Below, one piece after another: positions 1-4,950 of a stretch of 12,918 bases of DNA; position 1 is the first letter of the stretch, and the number at the start of each line of letters is the position of its first letter. Both the position numbers and the translations under genes were made by a program. The stretch is taken from NCBI GenBank assembly GCA_009926195.1, contig RFPK01000029.1:1-12918 (forward strand). The letters run 5' to 3'. This DNA is from Synechococcaceae bacterium WB4_1_0192. Its GTDB lineage: Bacteria; Cyanobacteriota; Cyanobacteriia; PCC-6307; Cyanobiaceae. The notes below the pieces were generated by a model, which was not told the origin of the DNA, made no database searches, and saw nothing but the letters and a program-made list of their open reading frames with translations.

Positions 1-633
1 CAACCGGAACACCTCCGGTGCCTCCAGCGGATCGGACACCGCCGTGAACAGGCTCTCCTGGGGCGAGACCTCAACCGCCAGCCGCATGCTGCCTCCGCCG
101 CAGCGTTCCACCACCGCCCCCTGCCGATGCACCAGCAGGCTGCGCGGATGGAAGGGCCCGCCGGCCCAGATCCACTCGCGCTTGATTTCGGGATCCAGCG
201 CAAAGGCACTGGTCTGATCGTCGACCCGGTAGCCAAGCTCGATGGCATACGACAGGGTCTGCCCCGCAAAGCCCAACCGCAGACGAGTCGGCTCGCGGCT
301 GCGCTGCGGCCCAGCCCAGAACACGGCCGGCAATCCACCCTCCGCCGCCAGAGCAGCGACCAGATCCCAGCTCGGGGCCAGAACCGTGAGCATCAACCAG
401 AACTGACGGGCGAGCAGTGAGGCGTCGAGCACCGCGATCCGCACCGGCCGGCCGATCACCGCGCCCACCGAGTCGTCGGTGAGGCCATTGAGCCCCAGCC
501 GCGCTGCCAAGGCCTCGATCTGCGCAATCTCCGCGCTGGAGAGCTGCAGCAGCAGACCGTCCTCCCGTCGTTGCAGACCGCTCATGAACGCCGGTGCCGC
601 AGTGGTGGTTATGGGCACTGGAACGTTAGCCAT
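1..633 (-). CDS. AAA-family ATPase (COG4637-like), N-terminus replaced; runs off the window
   Basis: This open frame runs from an ATG at 633 to the left edge (211 codons) with no stop, so the 3' part is missing. From about residue 91 it reads like the SMC/RecF-related predicted ATPases of the COG4637 type: LVAALAAEGGLPAVFWAGP, then ALDPEIKREWIWAGG, LLVHRQGAVVER and a DPLEAPEVFRL segment. In that family this stretch directly follows a short N-terminal part carrying the Walker A loop. Here residues 1-90 (beginning MANVPVPITT, with LSSAEIAQIEALAARLGL inside) do not resemble it, and no GxxGxGKS/T loop is present. The frame may therefore encode a protein that cannot bind ATP normally, or a chimera made by recombination. 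It diverges from the LuxR-type gene at 723. The C-terminal half with Walker B lies outside the window, so activity cannot be judged. Family recognition is from memory. Confidence 0.75.
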   Translation of the reverse strand, partial: MANVPVPITTTAAPAFMSGLQRREDGLLLQLSSAEIAQIEALAARLGLNGLTDDSVGAVIGRPVRIAVLDASLLARQFWLMLTVLAPSWDLVAALAAEGGLPAVFWAGPQRSREPTRLRLGFAGQTLSYAIELGYRVDDQTSAFALDPEIKREWIWAGGPFHPRSLLVHRQGAVVERCGGGSMRLAVEVSPQESLFTAVSDPLEAPEVFRL

Positions 634-642
634 GGCCCGCGA

Positions 643-690
643 ATCACCTCACCATTCACCCGCGCATTCATCCCGAAGTTCACCCGCGCA
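643..690. repeat. Tandem 12-bp units in the divergent intergenic region
   Basis: Three 12-bp units follow each other without spacing: TTCACCCGCGCA (655-666), TTCATCCCGAAG (667-678) and TTCACCCGCGCA again (679-690). A degenerate fourth unit (7 of 12 matches) precedes them at 643-654. They fill most of the gap between the ATPase start at 633 and the LuxR-type start at 723. Short iterated units between divergent genes are often regulator-binding sites. That this is one, and that the adjacent LuxR-type protein binds it, is inference. Confidence 0.6.
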
Positions 691-722
691 GGGGATAGGG
701 GAGGCCTGCGATTCGCTCGACA

Positions 723-980
723 GTGCCGACGTACCCACCCAGCAACAGCGTGATGGCCCCGATTCTCTGTCCGGTCGATCCACTCACCGCCCGCGAGCGC
801 GAAGTGCTGCGATTGGTGATGGAGGGCTTCTCCAACGGCGACATCGCTCGGGTGCTCGTCGTTTCCGCTGAAACCGTCAAAACCCATATCGGTAACTGCC
901 TCAGCAAGCTCGGCGCCCGCGACCGCACCCAGGCCGTGGTGCTGGCGCTACGCAGCGGCCAGCTGGACCTCCAGCCATGA
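723..980 (+). CDS. Small stand-alone LuxR/GerE-type HTH regulator (PedR-like size)
   Basis: This is an 85-residue protein made almost entirely of one LuxR C-terminal DNA-binding domain. It carries the hallmark LTAREREVLRLVMEGFSN, the IA..L.VS turn and the recognition helix AETVKTHIGNCLSKLG, then RTQAVVLALRSG. There is no receiver or sensor domain. An in-frame TAG at 696-698 shows it is not the tail of a longer open response regulator. The start is uncertain: GTG 723 gives 85 residues, GTG 750 gives 76 and ATG 753 gives 75. All keep the full domain, and none has a strong Shine-Dalgarno. Size and architecture resemble the small cyanobacterial redox-responsive regulator PedR, which uses a cysteine. 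This protein has two cysteines, one of them inside the HTH, but orthology is not shown. It likely regulates transcription, possibly of its own divergent promoter region. Confidence 0.8.
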   Translation: MPTYPPSNSVMAPILCPVDPLTAREREVLRLVMEGFSNGDIARVLVVSAETVKTHIGNCLSKLGARDRTQAVVLALRSGQLDLQP

Positions 981-1097
981 GCACTCCCCAGGAACCAACC
1001 CTCGATATGCACACCGGCTCGCTGGCGTCCGGGCTGGATGCATCTCCTGGCTGGGGATGCGCAGCCGCAAGGCGGTGGCACGGGCGAGCCTGACGTC

Positions 1098-1123
1098 AAA
1101 AACCCCCGAGCAGAGCCCGAGGG
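1098..1123 (-). terminator. Intrinsic terminator, minus strand, no gene close upstream
   Basis: Read on the minus strand this is a 9-bp stem with a 3-base TCT loop: arms CCCTCGGGC and GCTCGGGGG, seven Watson-Crick pairs and two G-U wobbles. It is followed directly by five T. The two wobbles become C-A mismatches on the plus strand, and no T run follows there, so it works only for minus-strand transcripts. The nearest annotated minus-strand gene ends more than 400 bases upstream, at 1535. Confidence 0.75.
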
Positions 1124-1223
1124 TCATGAATCAATCACGAACATTCCAATGACAAGTGTTGGTCGAAGCTGCTGGCGTTGGCGCCTGGGGCCGAACGTTC
1201 CAGGTGTGGGGTGGTTGGCTCTC

Positions 1224-1256
1224 CTAGGGCACCTGAGGCGGTGCAGATGGAGTGTC
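1224..1256 (-). repeat. Second copy of the DTP..PPQ short coding end
   Basis: On the minus strand this reads D T P S A P P Q V P stop. It matches the end of the short frame at 1375-1398 (D T P P Q H L stop) apart from a 9-base, three-codon difference and some substitutions. Two codons upstream in frame there is a TGA with no start between, so this copy is not an intact gene. It looks like a relic of a duplicated short sequence. Confidence 0.4.
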
Positions 1257-1374
1257 GATCAGTCAGGCGCACGAGGTGAGAGCCAGCGATGGTGCTGCTC
1301 TCCTGCCCGGCTGAACGACCCGCCCACGGTTGGGTGAAGACTGTTGGAGCAGGGGCCGGCAGTCAGCGGTGCTT

Positions 1375-1404
1375 CTACAGGTGCTGAGGCGGAGTGTCAG
1401 CCAT
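1375..1404 (-). CDS. Possible nine-residue peptide with a good ribosome-binding site
   Basis: ATG at 1404 is preceded on the minus strand by GGGAGGAG about six bases upstream, one of the best Shine-Dalgarno matches in the window. The frame reads MADTPPQHL and then stops. The end is echoed by the copy at 1224-1256, where the corresponding segment is three codons longer. It could be a short translated leader, a truncated relic of a small gene, or chance. Its position upstream of the minus-strand terminator at 1098-1123 fits a short transcript. No function is assigned. Confidence 0.2.
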   Translation of the reverse strand: MADTPPQHL

Positions 1405-1534
1405 CGGTGGCTCCTCCCTGGGGTTGATGGACTCAGATTCGCGCCGCCAGCGCCCCCAGACAATCGGCCTTTACACGCATTGCCTCGGGGCGCGGGCAGG
1501 AGCAGCGTGGAGCGTGTGCTGTGCTGTCCCTTAC

Positions 1535-1831
1535 TCATCCGTCCTGTCGAACCCGTTTCACGGCCAGACCGGCCTCGGTGGCCGTGACGGCCGCCAGGGC
1601 CAGCAGGCCGATCAAGCCCACAAGCTGGTTCTGGGTCTCGGCAACGGCATCGGCGGGCTGGCCCAGGAGTGCCCCGGCGACGAACCAGGCGGTGGCCAGG
1701 GCAGAGGTGATCCAATAAGCCCTCCAGCGACGCTGATACAGATAGCCAGCCCCCAGTCCGGGGATCACGTTCAGCACCACCGCCACCCAGCCTGCGGAGG
1801 CGGCAAGGATCTGATCACGGGTCGGCGTCAT
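1535..1831 (-). CDS. Small hypothetical membrane protein
   Basis: This 98-residue protein begins at ATG 1831. An in-frame ATG at 1855 would add eight residues, but these overlap the end of the IS remnant, so the shorter form is preferred. It has about three hydrophobic segments, near residues 14-34 (AVVLNVIPGLGAGYLY), 40-60 (WITSALATAWFVAGALLG) and 70-90 (LVGLIGLLALAAVTATEAG), and a basic, charged tail. The first segment, ending NVIPGLGAGYLYQRRWRAYW, looks like small conserved hypothetical membrane proteins of picocyanobacteria. I know no function for them. The composition is coherent and membrane-like, unlike the surrounding non-coding DNA. The IS remnant lies just upstream and may have changed its promoter. 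No terminator follows closely; the next minus-strand one is at 1098-1123. Confidence 0.7.
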   Translation of the reverse strand: MTPTRDQILAASAGWVAVVLNVIPGLGAGYLYQRRWRAYWITSALATAWFVAGALLGQPADAVAETQNQLVGLIGLLALAAVTATEAGLAVKRVRQDG

Positions 1832-1851
1832 GACAGCACAGCTGAATCCAA

Positions 1852-1976
1852 TCACTCTGGCAAGTGCGACCGAGCCGCTGCGGCCGGGGCATCGCAGCGG
1901 TGCTGATGCCGGCGCTCTGAGGCCCGGTAACGCTCTTGCAGGACCACGACGGCCCTGCGGCGACGCTCCAGGCTCA
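1852..1976 (-). pseudogene. IS3-family transposase OrfB, 5' fragment only
   Basis: In the -1 frame relative to orfA the minus strand reads SLERRRRAVVVLQERYRASE and then RR, the standard start of an IS3 OrfB (DDE transposase). After about 22 codons the similarity breaks off and unrelated residues run to a TGA at 1852. The catalytic DDE core, which would need about 200 more residues, is absent. This is a truncated relic, probably removed by recombination or deletion between the element and the membrane protein gene. Confidence 0.7.
1875..1900. repeat. Perfect inverted repeat near the broken end of the IS remnant
   Basis: Arms CCGCTGCG and CGCAGCGG are separated by 10 bases (GCCGGGGCAT). No T run follows on either strand, so it is not a classical terminator. 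It lies where the recognisable IS3 orfB sequence stops, between that breakpoint and the membrane protein start at 1831. It may mark the rearrangement or be chance in GC-rich DNA. Confidence 0.4.
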
Positions 1977-2319
1977 GAAATTTCCCTCGGCCAGGTCCTT
2001 GAGCATCGCTTTTTCCAGCTCGGCTTCTGCCAACAGCCTTTTGAGCCGAGTATTTTCCTTCTCCAGCTGAGTCAGCCGTCTGGCCTCTCAGCCTGCATCC
2101 CGCCGTACTGCTGCCGCCAGCGGTGATACCTCGGCTGTGTCACCTCGATGACACGGCAGACCTCGACGACGGTCTTGTCCTGGGCGAGCAGCTGCTCCGC
2201 GGTCTTGAGCTTGCGGATGATCTGCTCCGCCGTGTGCCTGGTGCGTTTCGTGGTGAAGTCCCCGGCCCAGTCTGGCCGGCTGAGGACTCTCATTCACCTG
2301 GACCGCTTTCCGGGGTCCA
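1905..2319 (-). mobile_element. Decayed IS3-family insertion sequence remnant
   Basis: The minus strand carries a recognisable but broken IS3-family transposase operon: an orfA with a one-base frameshift (1974-2293) and the first 20 or so codons of orfB. After RASERR the sequence no longer follows the family. The likely left end is 2299-2319, which on the minus strand begins TGGACC and closes GGTCCA, the kind of imperfectly palindromic end seen in some IS3 elements. No matching end was found near 1850-1900, so the 3' part and right end are lost. The boundaries are estimates. The element sits between the membrane protein gene and the tRNA gene. Confidence 0.75.
1974..2293 (-). pseudogene. IS3-family transposase OrfA, frameshifted
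   Basis: The 5' part translates to the classical OrfA helix-turn-helix: KRTRHTAEQIIRKLKTAEQ, then EVCRVIEVTQPRYHRWRQQY and GGMQAE. The frame then ends at RPDG stop. Restoring one G near 2086-2089 (GCTGAG-AGG to GCTGAGGAGG) recovers the expected leucine-zipper part EARRLTQLEKENTRL, KRLLAEAELEKAMLKD and the normal end AEGNF stop at 1974. The usual initiator Met (before KRTRHT) is an ACG here (2249-2251); the frame is open upstream to an ATG at 2293. A run of five A plus G (2009-2014 on the plus strand) remains near the end, as in the programmed -1 frameshift sites of IS3 elements. The gene cannot make normal OrfA. Confidence 0.85.
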
Positions 2320-2511
2320 CGTCACTCCCGGAACGGCGGCGGTCGCATGGCGATCTCGGTCGTCGGATGGATGCGCGTCTGACGCCCTTGAGGGTTCCCC
2401 AAAACCGTGCTGAATCCTCAGCACGTCTGGGCTAAAAGCAGCACCAGGACATCCCAGGCCGATCAGGCTGGTCTCAACTGCCGAATAACCGAAAACCCAG
2501 TCGTAGACAGC
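2320..2511. other. Intergenic DNA between IS remnant and tRNA terminator
   Basis: No gene is seen here. The stretch contains the hairpin at 2401-2425. The remainder shows no clear promoter or coding signal. Confidence 0.5.
2401..2425 (-). terminator. Candidate second terminator beyond the tRNA
   Basis: A perfect 8-bp stem CGTGCTGA / TCAGCACG with a 4-base loop is followed on the minus strand by G and four T. The T run is short and interrupted by G, so termination would be weaker than at 2512-2534. It could serve as a backup terminator for transcription coming from the peptidase and tRNA genes. Confidence 0.45.
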
Positions 2512-2534
2512 AAAAAGCCCCGCCGAAGCGAGGC
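2512..2534 (-). terminator. Intrinsic terminator of tRNA-Met
   Basis: On the minus strand GCCTCGC and GCGGGGC form a 7-bp stem (one T-G wobble) closed by a TTCG tetraloop and followed by five T. It begins nine bases after the last tRNA base, which is the expected place for a rho-independent tRNA terminator. Confidence 0.92.
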
Positions 2535-2543
2535 ACGAGAGGA

Positions 2544-2617
2544 TGGCTCGGGGGAGACTTGAACTCCCGACCTTGGGGTTATGAATCCCACGCTCTAACC
2601 AGCTGAGCTACCGAGCC
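2544..2617 (-). tRNA. tRNA-Met (CAU)
   Basis: The minus strand folds as a full 74-base tRNA. The acceptor arms are GGCTCGG and CCGAGCC with discriminator A. The D-arm is GCTC..GAGC, and the anticodon stem GTGGG/CCCAC encloses TTCATAA with anticodon CAT. The T-arm has GTTCAAGTC. The encoded 3' end is A then TCC, so CCA is not encoded and must be added, as is common in cyanobacteria. A CAU anticodon could also belong to initiator Met or to lysidine-modified tRNA-Ile. The normal paired first position (G-C) argues against initiator, and I read it as elongator Met with some doubt about Ile2. A promoter candidate lies just upstream, and a terminator follows. Confidence 0.93.
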
Positions 2618-2628
2618 GCGGTGAAGTG

Positions 2629-2634
2629 ATTGTA
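2629..2634 (-). promoter_or_regulatory. Likely -10 element of the tRNA-Met gene
   Basis: The minus strand has TACAAT ending 11 bases before the first tRNA base, which would put the transcription start a few bases upstream of the mature 5' end. No good -35 is seen at the usual 17-bp distance; a TTGCGG lies only 13 bases upstream of it. Confidence 0.5.
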
Positions 2635-2672
2635 GACGATGGCCTGCCCGCAATCCCTGAGACCTCTGGCGA

Positions 2673-3734
2673 TCAGGCCCTGGCCGGCAGGAACTCCAGG
2701 GGATTCACCGCACCGCGCCCAGGCGGAACAATCTCAAAGTGCAGATGGGGACCGGTGCTGCGACCGGTGCTGCCCATCAGCGAGATCACAGAGCCCTTGT
2801 TCACGATCGTGCCGGTGCGAACCAGGATGCTGCTGTTATGGGCATACCGGCTGATCGTGCCGTCGTCGTGGCGGAGCTCCACCAGGTAGCCGTAGCCGCC
2901 ATCATTCCAGCCTGCAGAGATGACCTGGCCGCTGCGGGCGGCCATGACCGGTGTGCCGACGTTGTTGGCGATGTCGATGCCCTTGTGCATCCGACCCCAG
3001 CGCCAGCCATAGCCTGAGGAGAACACGCCCTTGGTCGGCCAGATCCAGTTGTTGTCGCTGTAGGGGGAGCCATCAGGAGAGACCTCGCCCCCGAAACTGG
3101 GCTGATCAGGCCAGCCCAGGCCGCCGGATCCGGTTGGCGCCAGACCCAGGACCATCCGGCTGCGACCCGGGGCCGACTGGGCAACGTCGATCTGGGTGCC
3201 CACCACCAGACGCGCAGCCTGAAGCGTCGGGTTCAGGCGCAGCAGCTCAGTGATGGTGAGGTTGTAGCGCTGGGCAATCTTCAACAGGGTGTCGCCGAAG
3301 CGCACGCGAGCCGGTTCGACCGCCTCAGGAGCTGCGGTCTGTGGCGGCGTGCGGCGCAACTCGCTGGTGTCAACGGATGCCAGGTGCTTCACCTGTCGGC
3401 TCGTCTGGCTGGGCAGCACCAGCCAGTCGCCGCTCCTGAACTGGTGATCCTCATCCACGTCGTTGAGGCGAGCCAGCCGGGTTTCATCCTGAGCGAGGGC
3501 ATTCGCCAGCTCCTCGATCGTGACGCTGCTGCGCACCTTGACCCAGACGCGGTCGGAGCTGGCCGGGGATGAGGCGATCAGGGACGGGTCAATGGCGGGG
3601 GGCGGCAGAACCGCCGCCTCTTCCGCGTTGAGCTGCGGATTGGATGTGGCCAGAGAGGGGACGACAACACTGCCTGCAGCCCCAAGGGCCGCGGTACTGG
3701 CAAGCGTTGTCAGCAGGAAATGGACAGGCTTCAT
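2673..3734 (-). CDS. LysM / M23-family peptidoglycan endopeptidase
   Basis: This is a 353-residue secreted cell-wall hydrolase. The start at ATG 3734 is chosen because it is followed directly by a signal peptide (MKPVHFLLTTLASTAALGAA); the frame stays open to an ATG at 3821 but those 29 residues are arginine-rich. A degenerate LysM-like unit spans about residues 62-108 and a good LysM (FGDTLLKIAQRYNLTITELL..LNP) about 144-185. After a Gly/Pro-rich linker comes the M23 (LytM) domain, about residues 230-350. Zinc ligands are visible as HKGID (H250, D254) and HLH (H332), with the additional catalytic histidines YAH (H299) and H330, so it should be active. Such proteins cut peptide cross-links during growth and division, or activate amidases if degenerate; here the residues are intact. 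It is 130 bases from trmL and may have its own promoter. Confidence 0.93.
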   Translation of the reverse strand: MKPVHFLLTTLASTAALGAAGSVVVPSLATSNPQLNAEEAAVLPPPAIDPSLIASSPASSDRVWVKVRSSVTIEELANALAQDETRLARLNDVDEDHQFRSGDWLVLPSQTSRQVKHLASVDTSELRRTPPQTAAPEAVEPARVRFGDTLLKIAQRYNLTITELLRLNPTLQAARLVVGTQIDVAQSAPGRSRMVLGLAPTGSGGLGWPDQPSFGGEVSPDGSPYSDNNWIWPTKGVFSSGYGWRWGRMHKGIDIANNVGTPVMAARSGQVISAGWNDGGYGYLVELRHDDGTISRYAHNSSILVRTGTIVNKGSVISLMGSTGRSTGPHLHFEIVPPGRGAVNPLEFLPARA

Positions 3735-3864
3735 GCAGGATGGCCCAAAGGTCAAAGCCCGGCGGAGAAGCCAACATCCCCGGACTGCGGCGAGAGTAAC
3801 GGGCCGAACCACAGGCGGCAAGTCGCCGTGGTCACTCTTTTGTTTGGCCAGTTAATAAAACCAG
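3735..3864 (-). promoter_or_regulatory. Leader region of the peptidase gene with a stem-loop
   Basis: This 130-base gap is the longest inside the minus-strand run. On the minus strand it contains ACCA-CGGC-GACTT-GCCG-CCTG-TGGT, an eight-pair stem with a bulge of four bases. A TATTAA-like -10 candidate lies further upstream. It may hold a separate promoter and a structured leader. I compared it by eye with the ydaO/c-di-AMP riboswitch, known from cell-wall genes, and saw no match. Confidence 0.35.
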
Positions 3865-4380
3865 TCACTCACAGGTGTCTTGCTCTGACACCTCATTCGT
3901 CCTGTTCTGGGACTGCTCGAGTTGGCGGAGGGACTCAAACAGCACAACGCCGGCTGCTGTGGCCAGATTCAGGCTACGCACGCCACCTCCCCGTTCCACG
4001 GATCCAGCCATCGGGATCTGCAGAGCTCCGTCCACCTCAGACAGGATCTCGGCGGGCAGGCCGGTGGTCTCCCGGCCAAACAACAGCCAGTCGTCCTCGC
4101 GGTAGCGGATCTGGTGATACAGCGCACGGGCATGACGGCTGAGGGCCAGCAGCCGACCACCGCGCCGGCGCCGTTCGGTCTGGAAGGCCCCCCAATCGCG
4201 GTGGCGATGCAGATCCACCCAGGGCCAGTAGTCGAGGCCCGCCCGGCGCAGGGTGCGGTCGCTGATCTCAAAGCCGAGCGGCTCGATCAGATGAAGCTCC
4301 GTGCAAGTGGCCGCACAGCTGCGGGCGACATTGCCCGTGTTCGGTGGAATCTCCGGCTGAAACAGCACCAGGCGCGGCAT
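3865..4380 (-). CDS. trmL: tRNA (cytidine/uridine-34-2'-O)-methyltransferase TrmL
   Basis: This 171-residue SPOUT methyltransferase has the length and motifs of TrmL (YibK). TrmL uses SAM to methylate the ribose of the wobble base 34 of tRNA-Leu isoacceptors, acting as a dimer in the cytosol. Motif 1 is PPNTGNVARSCAAT (residues 12-25). The trefoil-knot SAM site is LLFGRETTGLP (99-109) and VRSLNLATAAGVVLFE (134-149). The N-terminal PRLVLFQPEIPPNTGN start is typical, and ATG 4380 begins right at it. The gene starts three bases after the cobU stop, so the two are very probably translated from one mRNA. The C-terminal 20 residues are hydrophilic, and their coding DNA contains a 6-bp stem GGTGTC/GACACC (3874-3892) near the stop, too far from a T run to call a terminator. 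Confidence 0.93.
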   Translation of the reverse strand: MPRLVLFQPEIPPNTGNVARSCAATCTELHLIEPLGFEISDRTLRRAGLDYWPWVDLHRHRDWGAFQTERRRRGGRLLALSRHARALYHQIRYREDDWLLFGRETTGLPAEILSEVDGALQIPMAGSVERGGGVRSLNLATAAGVVLFESLRQLEQSQNRTNEVSEQDTCE

Positions 4381-4383
4381 GGT

Positions 4384-4950
4384 TCAGGGTTGCTCGGGTA
4401 CGGGCTGACCAAGGGCGTGCAGATCGACGGCGCGGCCGGACACCACCAGCCAGCTACCGCTGGCCTGGGCCATCAGGCGCTGCTGCAGCTCACCCATCCG
4501 GTCACGGAACAGATTGCCGATCGCCGTGGGGGCCACCAGGCCCAGGCCCACCTCCTCACAGACGACCAGCACCGCTGAGCGCTGCTGGGCCAGCTGCTTC
4601 AGCAGGGCATTGGCCGTGGCTGTCCAGTGGCAGTCGTCGGCATCGAGATGCTGCGCCAGCCAGGTGCCGAGGGAATCAATCAGCAGCAGGTGCCCCGCCA
4701 GGGGATGGTCGGGGCCGTTCAGCTGGGTCAGCGCGCCGGTGAGATCGGCGCCGGTCTCCAGGCAGGTCCAGCTGGCCGGGCGGCGGCGGCGATGGCGCTC
4801 CAGGCGCTGCTGCCAGCCTGGATCATCCGCACGGGCCGCAGCCGTGGCCAGATAGAGGACGGGCTCACCGCTGATGCTGGCCAGGTGTTCGGCCCAGCGG
4901 CTCTTGCCACTACGGCTGCCGCCGCAGATCAGAACCAGGCCGTCAGCCAC
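4384..4950 (-). CDS. cobU: Bifunctional adenosylcobinamide kinase / adenosylcobinamide-phosphate guanylyltransferase
   Basis: CobU phosphorylates adenosylcobinamide and then attaches GMP, giving the GDP-cobinamide to which the lower ligand is later joined in cobalamin synthesis. The 188-residue protein has the family length. The P-loop is GGSRSGKS (residues 10-17). The RHRRRRPASW segment contains the likely guanylylated histidine (H53). LLLIDSLGTWLAQ matches the Walker B region, and VVCEEVGLGLVAP is a strong CobU signature. The start is GTG 4950, which overlaps the end of pxcA by eight bases, so translation is coupled. Picocyanobacteria make pseudocobalamin with this pathway. No other cobalamin gene is in the window. 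Confidence 0.94.
   Translation of the reverse strand: MADGLVLICGGSRSGKSRWAEHLASISGEPVLYLATAAARADDPGWQQRLERHRRRRPASWTCLETGADLTGALTQLNGPDHPLAGHLLLIDSLGTWLAQHLDADDCHWTATANALLKQLAQQRSAVLVVCEEVGLGLVAPTAIGNLFRDRMGELQQRLMAQASGSWLVVSGRAVDLHALGQPVPEQP

Larger units (their letters stand above)
981..1534. other. Long intergenic stretch, no convincing gene
   Basis: No frame in this stretch gives a protein I can recognise. The open frames present are GC-driven and of low-complexity composition. It does contain a good intrinsic terminator facing minus (1098-1123), a short minus-strand reading frame with a ribosome-binding site (1375-1404), and a second, divergent copy of that frame's end (1224-1256). The simplest reading is a long 3' untranslated tail of the membrane protein gene at 1535, a small RNA, or the decayed remains of tandem short genes. 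Confidence 0.6.

Noticed and set aside
1103..1111. Nine bases identical to the tRNA-Met 3' end (CCCCCGAGC), a possible att site
   Set aside because: The match is short, GC-only and lies within a terminator stem; no integrase is nearby.
981..1534. Yfr1-type small RNA
   Set aside because: The diagnostic ACUCCUCACAC core was not found on either strand.
1263..1906. Several open frames overlapping the small membrane protein
   Set aside because: They are Arg/Pro/Gly-rich shadows, while the minus-strand frame at 1535-1831 gives coherent membrane segments.
3735..3864. Possible ydaO/c-di-AMP riboswitch before the peptidase
   Set aside because: The conserved sequence blocks of that class, as I remember them, are not present.
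3874..3892. GGTGTC/GACACC stem at the trmL stop as a terminator
   Set aside because: The stem is only 6 bp, lies within the coding end, and the next T run is too far away.
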